38,557 nt of DNA, from assembly GCF_002737755.1 (NCBI RefSeq), contig NZ_PEGH01000002.1:1-38557 (forward strand), given 5' to 3'. This DNA is from Caulobacter sp. BP25. Lineage in GTDB: Bacteria; Pseudomonadota; Alphaproteobacteria; Caulobacterales; Caulobacteraceae. The notes under the pieces were generated by a model. That model was not told where the DNA came from, did no database searches, and saw only the letters and a program-made list of their open reading frames with translations. Made by a program: the position numbers and the translations under genes. Below, piece by piece: positions 32,653 through 38,557 of this stretch. Each line of letters opens with the position of its first letter. Position 1 is the first letter of the stretch.

Positions 32653-33935
32653 TCGCCCGTCTTGTTCTGGCCGCCTTGGTGGCGTCGGTGGGCGCCGCCG
32701 CGACCGCTAGCGAGGTCTCCTATGTCCGGGCCGGACGGCTGATTGACCCTCAGGCCGGCAAGGTGGCGACCGATCGCCTGATCCGCATCGAGGGCGGCAA
32801 GATTACCGCCGTCAGCGCCTGGACCGCGCCGCCGAAGGACGGCCCTGTAACGGACTGGAGCAAGCTCACGGTCCTGCCCGGCTTGATCGACATGCACACC
32901 CACCTGGTCGATGACGAGCAGAGCGAGAACATCGCCCAGCCCCTGATGCGCAGCGCTTCGCGGCAGGCCTATGTCGGCGCCGCCCACGCCCGCGCCACCC
33001 TGATGGCCGGCTTCACTAGCGTCCGCGACGTCGGCAGCTGGCGGGCCTTCAGCGACGTGGCCCTGCGCGACGCGATCGAGGCCGGCGACGTGTCTGGCCC
33101 GCGCATGTCGGTCGCCGGCGCCTATGTCACCGCGCCTGGCGGGGGCGGGGAGATTACCGGCCTCGCGCCGGACGTGACGATCCCGGCTGAGATGCGGCGC
33201 GGCGTGGTCGAGGACGCCGCCGACGTGCATCGTAAGGTCCGGGCGCTGCTGGTGGGCGGCGCCGACTTCGTCAAGCTGATCGCCACCGGCGCTGTCCTAA
33301 CCGAGGGCACCGAGCCCGGCCAGCTGGAGCTTTCCGAAGACGAGATCCGCGCCGCCGTCGAGGAGGCCGCCAAGCGCGGGACCTATGTCACCGCGCACGC
33401 CCACGGAGCCGAGGGGATCAAGACCGCCGCCCGGGCCGGGGTCCGCTCGATCGAACACGGCTCGCTGATCGACGACGAGGGAATCGCCTTGATGAAGGCC
33501 AGGGGCGTCTTCCTGGTGGCCGACATCTACAACGGCGACTTCATCGACACCTATGGCCGCGAACACCACTGGCCCGACGGCATGATCCGCAAGAACCGCG
33601 AGACGACCGATGCTCAACGCGACGGCTTTCGCAAGGCGGTGAAGGCGGGGGTCAAGATCGCCTACGGCACCGACGCCGGCGTCTATCCTCACGGCTGGAA
33701 CGCCCGCCAGATGCCCTACATGGTCCGGTACGGCATGACGCCCATGCAGGCGATCCAGTCTGCGACCACGGTGGCGGCGGAACTGATGGGAAAGACGGGG
33801 CAGGTCGGCTGCGACGCGCCTGGCTGTTACGCCGACCTGATCGCGGTCGCGGGCGATCCGCTCTCGGACATCTCGGTCCTGTCGACCGTGACCAAGGTGA
33901 TGCAGGGCGGATTCGTCGTGAAGGACGAACGATAA
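32649..33935 (+). CDS. Exported amidohydrolase (COG1228-type Xaa-dipeptidase)
   Basis: The 428-residue protein starts with a signal peptide (MIARLVLAALVASVGAAATA). The amidohydrolase metal site is complete: HTH in PGLIDMHTHLVDD (about residue 84), the carboxylated lysine in DFVKLIATGAV, His in TAHAHG and IEHGS, and Asp in AYGTDAGVYPHG. Members of this COG1228 branch characterised from Caulobacter hydrolyse dipeptides with C-terminal basic residues or proline. An Xaa-Arg/Lys or prolidase-type activity in the periplasm is therefore likely. The coupled APC transporter would take up the released amino acid. Confidence 0.87.
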   Translation: MIARLVLAALVASVGAAATASEVSYVRAGRLIDPQAGKVATDRLIRIEGGKITAVSAWTAPPKDGPVTDWSKLTVLPGLIDMHTHLVDDEQSENIAQPLMRSASRQAYVGAAHARATLMAGFTSVRDVGSWRAFSDVALRDAIEAGDVSGPRMSVAGAYVTAPGGGGEITGLAPDVTIPAEMRRGVVEDAADVHRKVRALLVGGADFVKLIATGAVLTEGTEPGQLELSEDEIRAAVEEAAKRGTYVTAHAHGAEGIKTAARAGVRSIEHGSLIDDEGIALMKARGVFLVADIYNGDFIDTYGREHHWPDGMIRKNRETTDAQRDGFRKAVKAGVKIAYGTDAGVYPHGWNARQMPYMVRYGMTPMQAIQSATTVAAELMGKTGQVGCDAPGCYADLIAVAGDPLSDISVLSTVTKVMQGGFVVKDER

Positions 33936-34037
33936 GGCGGCGTCGCGGGTCTCGTGCGCCTGGCGCATGGGCTCTGCTTGCTGGCGCCTAGGGGCGCGCG
34001 CCGATCGGTTAAAAAACGGTCACAAACAGAGCAATTC

Positions 34038-34055
34038 CTTATATAGACCTATAAG
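34038..34055. promoter_or_regulatory. AT-rich dyad upstream of the second TonB receptor
   Basis: CTTATA and TATAAG form a perfect 6-bp inverted repeat around TAGACC in a markedly AT-rich stretch, 70 bases before the receptor start at 34125. It may be an operator or part of the promoter. No regulator family can be named. Confidence 0.3.
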
Positions 34056-34124
34056 CCATTCTCGTTATTTCGAGCCATTGGCCAATGATACCCGAGGCGT
34101 CCAAACATACGCTGGGGGTATATT

Positions 34125-36461
34125 ATGAATTACAAAGCATTTCGTGGTGTAAATCGTGGCAACTTGCACCTGATTACGCCCATTATTTTGGCATCTGTGC
34201 TTGGTCTGGGCGGCGTCGCCCAGGCGCAGGAGGCCAAGAACGAAGTCGACTCTGTCGTGGTTACGGGAAAGCGCGTTTCCGAGGCGGCGATCGCCGTCGG
34301 CACCGACCAGGCCACCGCCACGGTGTCGATCACGCGCGAGGCCCTGCTGTCCGCGCCGGCCGGCATCACCGGCTTGAAGATGCTGGAGTCCCTGCCGGGC
34401 TTCAACGTCCAGGCCAATGACGCGCTGGGCATGTACGAGTTCGGCAACTCGGTCACCGTGCGCGCCTTCAACTTCCAACAGGTCGGCTTCCTGCTGGACA
34501 ACATACCGATGGGCCGCAGCGACCAGTTCGGCGGCAGCCCGATCTATCGCTATGTCGACAACGAGAACCTGCTGCGCGTGACCGCCTCGTCGGGCGCCGG
34601 CGACGTCTCGCTGCCCAGCTACGCCTCGCTGGGGCCGATCGTCGACTACTTCACCCAGAAGCCCGGCGAGAGCCCGGGCGGCAAGGTCAGTCAGACCTTC
34701 GGTGAGGACAACCTGACCCGCACCTTCCTGCGCCTGGAGACCGGCGAGCACAAAGGCTGGTCGGCCTATGCCAGCGGTTCAGTCATCAACAGCGACCAGT
34801 GGCGCGGTCCGGGCACGATCGACCGCGAGCACTACGAGGGCAAGATCCGCTGGAAATTCGAGACGGGCGAGCTGACCTTCCAGACCGTCCATAACGACTA
34901 TTTCGACTACGACTCACCATCGTTCACGATCGCCCAATACAAGGGTACGGCCAACGACATCTATGGCCGCAAGGGGCGTGACTTCGGCTATGTGGGCTAT
35001 ATCGCCAACCTGCCGCCGACATCGAGCGGCCTGAAGTACTCGAACGCCGCCTATGCCCAGTACTACAAGTTCGGTCTGAACGCCCGGAGCGACCACCTCT
35101 ATGGCGTGAACCTGGACAAGGACCTCGGCGACAACCTGCGCTTCACCGGCACGGTCTATTACGAAAAGAAGGACGGCTGGGGCTCCAGCGGCGTGGGCTA
35201 TGACACGGCGCTGACCTACTACAACCAGCAGAGAGCCGTGGTGACGGGCCTAAACGCCCCGCTGGGCCTGCAATTTGGCATCTCGCAGATCGACGGCATC
35301 CGCAAGGGCGCGACCGGTAAGCTGAGCTGGACTTTCGGCGATCACAAGATCGAGGGCGGCGTCTGGTATGAGGACGACGACTACCACCAGCTGTCGAACA
35401 CCTACAACGTCGCCGACGGCTCGCCGGAAGGCGCGCCGAACTTCAGCCAGCCCGTCTATCGCACGCGCAACTACACCTCTAAGCGCGACACCTGGGAAGG
35501 CTTCCTGAAGGACACCATCGTGCTGGCGGACGGCAAGCTGAAGGTCGACGCGGGCTTCCGCATGCTGAGTGTCGACTACCAGATGCTGGGCAAGCGCAAC
35601 CGCGAGGACTTCCGCTTCAGCCAGACCGCTAATCTGCGGACCACCTGGGAGGACCTCTTCCTGCCGCAGGTGGGCGCGGTCTACACGATCGGCCGCGGCC
35701 AGGTGTTCACGTCGTATTCCGAGAACATGTCGCTGCCGCGCGGCGCCGACGCGGTCTACTATACGCCGGCGACCACGAATGTGCCCACGCCGAAGGCTGA
35801 GACCTCGAAGAATATCGAGCTGGGCTACCGCGCCAACCACCCGACGTTTAACGCGTCGATCGTGACCTACTACACCAGCTTTAAAAACCGCCTGCAGTCG
35901 TTCAGCGAATACCTGCCGGGCACCACAAGCCTGGAGACCTACTATCAGAACGTCGGCGGCGTACACGCCTATGGCTTGGAGTTCAGCGGCCAGTGGAAGC
36001 CGGAAGCGCTGGGCGGCAAGATCTACTTCAACACCAACGCCTCGTATAACAAATCGGTGTTCGAGGACGGCTTCTCGGTTCGTAGCGCTACGGCGGTCAC
36101 GAACTACGACTTGGAGGGCAAGAGCGTTCCGGACTTCCCCGAGATCGCCATCCAGGCTGGCGTGACGTTCGAGCCGGTCGAGTGGGCGGTGATCAACCTG
36201 TCCACCCGCCACATCAGCGATCGCTACAGCAACTTCATGAACAACGAGAAGACCAAGGGCTATACGCTGTTCAACATGTACGTGGACCTTGGGGAAGGCT
36301 TCAACTACGGCGCCCTGAAGGACATCAAGGCCCGGATCAACGTCGATAACATCTTCGACAAGGACTATCTGGGCACGATCTCCACCGTCGTGACCGGCGC
36401 GGCCAACTACCGCCCCGGCCCGCATCGCACGGCGCAGATCACCCTCTCGGCCGCCTTCTAA
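34125..36461 (+). CDS. TonB-dependent outer-membrane receptor
   Basis: A 778-residue receptor with a signal peptide (to about residue 35, VAQAQ), TonB box region VDSVVVTGKRVSE, a plug domain with LESLPGFNVQANDALGMYE and TVRAFNFQQVGFLLDNIPMG, and a barrel ending AQITLSAAF. The first 30 codons use many AT-rich codons, unlike the neighbours, which may aid initiation. The ATG follows GGGGGT. The ligand is unknown. It lies 189 bases after the amidohydrolase across an AT-rich promoter-like gap, so it probably has its own promoter. Confidence 0.92.
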   Translation: MNYKAFRGVNRGNLHLITPIILASVLGLGGVAQAQEAKNEVDSVVVTGKRVSEAAIAVGTDQATATVSITREALLSAPAGITGLKMLESLPGFNVQANDALGMYEFGNSVTVRAFNFQQVGFLLDNIPMGRSDQFGGSPIYRYVDNENLLRVTASSGAGDVSLPSYASLGPIVDYFTQKPGESPGGKVSQTFGEDNLTRTFLRLETGEHKGWSAYASGSVINSDQWRGPGTIDREHYEGKIRWKFETGELTFQTVHNDYFDYDSPSFTIAQYKGTANDIYGRKGRDFGYVGYIANLPPTSSGLKYSNAAYAQYYKFGLNARSDHLYGVNLDKDLGDNLRFTGTVYYEKKDGWGSSGVGYDTALTYYNQQRAVVTGLNAPLGLQFGISQIDGIRKGATGKLSWTFGDHKIEGGVWYEDDDYHQLSNTYNVADGSPEGAPNFSQPVYRTRNYTSKRDTWEGFLKDTIVLADGKLKVDAGFRMLSVDYQMLGKRNREDFRFSQTANLRTTWEDLFLPQVGAVYTIGRGQVFTSYSENMSLPRGADAVYYTPATTNVPTPKAETSKNIELGYRANHPTFNASIVTYYTSFKNRLQSFSEYLPGTTSLETYYQNVGGVHAYGLEFSGQWKPEALGGKIYFNTNASYNKSVFEDGFSVRSATAVTNYDLEGKSVPDFPEIAIQAGVTFEPVEWAVINLSTRHISDRYSNFMNNEKTKGYTLFNMYVDLGEGFNYGALKDIKARINVDNIFDKDYLGTISTVVTGAANYRPGPHRTAQITLSAAF

Positions 36462-36557
36462 GCCCCCAACGGATGAGGCGGCTCTTGGGTCGCCACGTCC
36501 TGATTTGAGACCCCTATCCGGGGCAGGGCCTGCCTCCTGGCTCGGATAGGGACATTC

Positions 36558-36644
36558 ATGGCTCCACGGTTCGCCACGCGAAATCGGCTAAAGCCCAAGC
36601 CGCACAAGGGATTGGACGAAATGGCGATTACTCGTCGACGGTGA
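36558..36644 (+). CDS. Possible 28-residue basic small protein
   Basis: An ATG 6 bases after the CGGATAGGG arm opens a frame reading MAPRFATRNRLKPKPHK and ending ITRRR. It is very rich in lysine and arginine. The upstream TAGGGA is only a weak ribosome-binding site. I recognise no family, and a chance frame is possible. Confidence 0.2.
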   Translation: MAPRFATRNRLKPKPHKGLDEMAITRRR

Positions 36645-36731
36645 AAAACCGCACATCTCCGACTGGCCCGGATCATGCATTGTGCATTGCAGCGCAATTT
36701 GATTGTGCAGTCGCGAAACAACTGTCATGTA

Positions 36732-36751
36732 AACGTGGTTATCACCACGTT
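36732..36751. promoter_or_regulatory. 5'-leader hairpin before the DUF2188-like gene
   Basis: AACGTGGT and ACCACGTT pair perfectly (8 bp) around a TATC loop. The hairpin ends 9 bases before the Shine-Dalgarno AGGAGGT of the gene at 36773. It may be an operator dyad or a leader RNA hairpin. Confidence 0.45.
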
Positions 36752-36772
36752 AAGTCGTCCCAGGAGGTCGCT

Positions 36773-37009
36773 ATGACCGAGAATCACTACTACGTCCGCC
36801 CCGTCGCTGGTGTGTGGCATGTGTCTTGGAACGACTCGGCCGAAAAGATCGGCTGCTATTCCTCGCAACACGAAGCCGAAGCCCTGGCCCAATTGCTGGC
36901 GCGCCACATGCGTGAGCAGGGCCGCAAGGCCGAGGTTCACGTGTTCGAGCCGGAAATCCGCACCCCGGCCTGGGGGCGCAACCGCGCCGCCCACCAAGCG
37001 GCGGCCTAG
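36773..37009 (+). CDS. Small DUF2188-like protein
   Basis: The 78-residue product begins MTENHYYVRPVAGVWHVSW and has the DUF2188-like pattern of a short beta-hairpin followed by an alanine-rich helix (SSQHEAEALAQLLARHMREQG). Function is unknown for the family. The ATG has an excellent ribosome-binding site (AGGAGGT, 6 bases away), which decides the start. No neighbour is obviously linked. Confidence 0.75.
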   Translation: MTENHYYVRPVAGVWHVSWNDSAEKIGCYSSQHEAEALAQLLARHMREQGRKAEVHVFEPEIRTPAWGRNRAAHQAAA

Positions 37010-37187
37010 GCCTTTCGCGCTTGCGCGAAGTCGTGCAAGACGTGCGGAAGGTCTTCGGCCAAGTGTTCAGAGTGTGATCTCCGCGACCGCGTAACGGGTC
37101 GGCGGACATGCCCAATAAGGATCGAGCGTAGCGCCGCCCCAAAAAAGCCGAGGGCGGACATTACGGTCCAAGAGAAGGGGGCGCCCG

Positions 37188-37291
37188 GTCTTCCCGGCGA
37201 AAGCCGAAACTGAAGCGCAGGGGTGGTGGGATTGGCGCTGCAACGACAGCGAGCCCCAGCGTCTTCCATTCCCGGTTTTCGCTGGGAAGAC
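37188..37291. repeat. Palindromic repeat, family F
   Basis: The left end GTCTTCCCGGCGAAAGCCG (37188-37206) pairs with the right end CGGTTTTCGCTGGGAAGAC (37273-37291) with few mismatches across a 66-base centre. It lies between the DUF2188-like gene and the TetR remnant, in a gap of 290 bases that otherwise holds only a short TTCGCGC/GCGCGAA hairpin (37014-37029). Confidence 0.7.
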
Positions 37292-37299
37292 TGGAAACT

Positions 37300-37913
37300 T
37301 TAAGTCTCTTCCGGGAGCCAAGCTCCCAGGGCGCGGGCGATGATTCCCGCCGCTTCGCCCGGGCCGAAGGTCGTCGGATCCAGGCACAGCTCCAGCCATA
37401 GTCCGTCCACGGTCGCGGTCAGGGCGATCGCTGCTGGGCGCGTGTCTCGCGCGCCCGCCTCGGCGAGCAGCCGCTCAAGCCGCGCCCGGAAATCGGCGTA
37501 GGAAGCGGCGTGGATGGCGGCCATGCGCTGCTTGGTCTTCACGAGACTCCAGAAGCCGATCCAGGCGGCCAGCAGGTTGGGGTCCAGCACCGGCGGCGCG
37601 AAGCTGGCGGTCAGATAGGCCAGGAGCCGTGCGCGTGGCGTGGGCGGCGCGGCGGGGCGAGGGCGGCCTCCAGCGCCCCGTCGATCCGCTGGCCGACGGT
37701 CTCATAAGCGCAGGCGATTAACTCGTCGACGCCCTCGAAATAATGACGCAGCAGGCCCGGCGAGACCCCCGCCTCGGCGCAGATCGCCCGCACCGAGGCT
37801 CCGCCCACGCCTTCGCGCGCCAGCACGCTCTCGGCGGCGGCGACCAAGTCCTGGCGGCGGACGTCGGGGGCGGCGCGGGTGAAGGCGGCGCGCTTTTGCG
37901 CCCCCTCCGTCAC
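37300..37913 (-). pseudogene. TetR/BetI-like regulator with a frameshift
   Basis: The N-terminal half (minus strand, up to about 37660) shows a TetR helix-turn-helix: AAESVLAREGVGGASVRAICAEAGVSPGLLRHYFEGVDELI. It then runs into a stop at about 37611. The C-terminal half continues in another frame as PAAPPTPRARLLAYLTASF and then LDPNLLAAWIGFWSLVKTKQRM, as in BetI-like proteins. Adding one base to the GGGG run at 37654-37657 joins them, so this is a single-base loss or a sequencing error. The only start upstream is a GTG at 37913, inside a family B repeat. A role in regulating the adjacent oxygenase is plausible by context. Confidence 0.75.
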
Positions 37914-38022
37914 GGCGCGTATTCGCGCCGCGCCACCTCCCCCGCTTCGCGGGTGAGGAGGAACCGCGTCATCCTCCCCCGTGAAACGGGGGAGGGGGAC
38001 CGCGAAGCGGTGGAGGGGGCGC
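37898..38022. repeat. Palindromic repeat, family B copy 4 (oxygenase-TetR junction)
   Basis: The left arm GCGCCCCCTCCGTC (37898-37911) and the right end GGAGGGGGCGC (to 38022) bracket hairpins including CCTCCCCCG/CGGGGGAGG. It is the most intact relative of the rearranged copy at 26561. The left end overlaps the putative TetR start and the right end lies 10 bases from the oxygenase stop. Confidence 0.9.
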
Positions 38023-38031
38023 TCAGCAGCC

Positions 38032-38557
38032 TCACCACCCCTCCGGCGGCCTCGGCATCCGCGCCTCCGGAACCAGCGCCCGCAATTTCCGGCCAAAGCT
38101 GCGCAAGCTCACCTCGCTGGTCGCCAGCGGCCCCGCCGTGAACGTCCGCGAGGCCATGCCCTGCTGCACGCGGGCGACCAGCTCTGTGTCCTCGGCGTTG
38201 ACCTGCCGGTTGATGCGCCAGTTCAGATAGCGCGCTGCCTTCATCTCGCGCCGCTCGTCGGGCAGGGCGTAGGCGATCTCGCGGATCATCGTCTGGGTCG
38301 CCGAGACCGGGATGAACTGCATGAAGTCCACCTGGTCTGGATAGATGTCGAAGGCGAAGTTCGGCCACAGCTTGAAATAGGTCCACAGCCGCTTGCGGTC
38401 GGCCGGCAGGTGCGGGACGTCGGGCAGGATGTCCTGGTAGAGGCGCTCGGACGGATTGCGCGACGGCTCGTCGATCAGCTGGCCCCACATCTTGTCGACG
38501 AAGGTGTGGGCCTCGACGCCATAGCCCTTGCCGAACAGCCGCGTCAGGCCGGGATGG
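38032..38557 (-). CDS. Rieske-type oxygenase alpha subunit, C-terminal part (truncated)
   Basis: The last 174 residues are in the window, beginning HPGLTRLFGKGYGVEAH. The segments LPDVPHLPADRKRLWTYFKLWPNFAFDIYPDQVDFMQFIPVS and RYLNWRINRQVNAEDTELVARVQQGM are typical of the catalytic (SRPBCC) domain of ring-hydroxylating or glycine-betaine/carnitine-type oxygenases. The Rieske centre would be upstream, outside the window. A BetI-like regulator next door favours a quaternary-amine substrate, but this is inference. Confidence 0.8.
   Translation of the reverse strand, partial: HPGLTRLFGKGYGVEAHTFVDKMWGQLIDEPSRNPSERLYQDILPDVPHLPADRKRLWTYFKLWPNFAFDIYPDQVDFMQFIPVSATQTMIREIAYALPDERREMKAARYLNWRINRQVNAEDTELVARVQQGMASRTFTAGPLATSEVSLRSFGRKLRALVPEARMPRPPEGW

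Larger units (their letters stand above)
36462..36772. other. 311-base gap with inverted and direct repeats
   Basis: The gap holds a 9-bp inverted repeat CCCTATCCG/CGGATAGGG (36512-36520 and 36543-36551). After it comes a 28-codon basic open frame (36558-36644), then a direct repeat ATTGTGCA (36679-36686 and 36702-36709), and a hairpin before the next gene. The first inverted repeat might end the receptor transcript, although no U-tract follows. No longer gene is seen. Confidence 0.5.

Noticed and set aside
37014..37029. Terminator after the DUF2188-like gene
   Set aside because: TTCGCGC/GCGCGAA forms a hairpin, but the loop is only two bases and no U-tract follows on either strand.

Overview
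The window is about 38.6 kb of very GC-rich DNA with dense, mostly ATG/GTG-started genes. It also has several TonB-dependent receptors and many intergenic palindromic repeats built from short runs such as CCTCCCCCG. Gene content and style fit an alphaproteobacterium, most likely Caulobacter or a close relative; this is inference from the sequence, not a database result. No rRNA, tRNA, CRISPR array, phage or transposase gene was recognised.

Layout. (1) 1-2789: the start of a leftward secreted-protein gene, a long gene-free leader, then the 7-deazaguanine (queuosine precursor) genes queC, queE and queD plus a small cupin. A short leader ORF overlaps the queC start. (2) 2796-6396, leftward: a small exported protein, a receiver-domain response regulator, aroC (chorismate synthase) and a secreted pectate lyase. 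(3) 6610-9543: a one-span hypothetical protein, a MarR-GNAT fusion regulator with a 13-bp inverted repeat over its start region, an EAL-domain protein (leftward) and a DUF2059-like exported protein. (4) 9540-26547: a polyamine utilisation locus. A beta-alanine-type aminotransferase (leftward) and a GntR/FCD regulator diverge; next comes a rightward 15-kb gene train: puuC-like and gabD-like dehydrogenases, an unassigned class III aminotransferase, puuA, the potF-potH-potI-potG spermidine/putrescine ABC transporter, spuC-like aminotransferase, a second glutamine-synthetase-like ligase and puuB-like oxidase. (5) 26699-36461: a TPR-sulfotransferase, a TonB receptor with a strong terminator, an APC amino-acid transporter overlapping an exported amidohydrolase/dipeptidase, and a second TonB receptor. 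(6) 36462-38557: a DUF2188-like small protein, a frameshifted TetR/BetI-like regulator and the C-terminal part of a Rieske-type oxygenase alpha subunit.

How the genes fit together. The pot transporter should import putrescine/spermidine. PuuA/PuuB/PuuC-type enzymes (gamma-glutamylation route) and the SpuC-type transaminase (direct route) would both lead through aminobutyraldehyde derivatives to GABA and, via the GabD-like enzyme, to succinate. A similar GTGATC-centred palindrome lies in the aminotransferase/GntR divergent region and at the head of the puuC train, so the GntR protein probably controls both.

The most striking feature is the repeat landscape. Seven of the ten junctions inside the polyamine train and its junction with the next gene carry 100-180 bp palindromic elements from at least five sequence families. 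In several places the element edge supplies coding sequence (C-terminus of QueC, N-terminus of PuuB, probably the start of TetR) or the Shine-Dalgarno sequence (queE, potI, the TPR-sulfotransferase).
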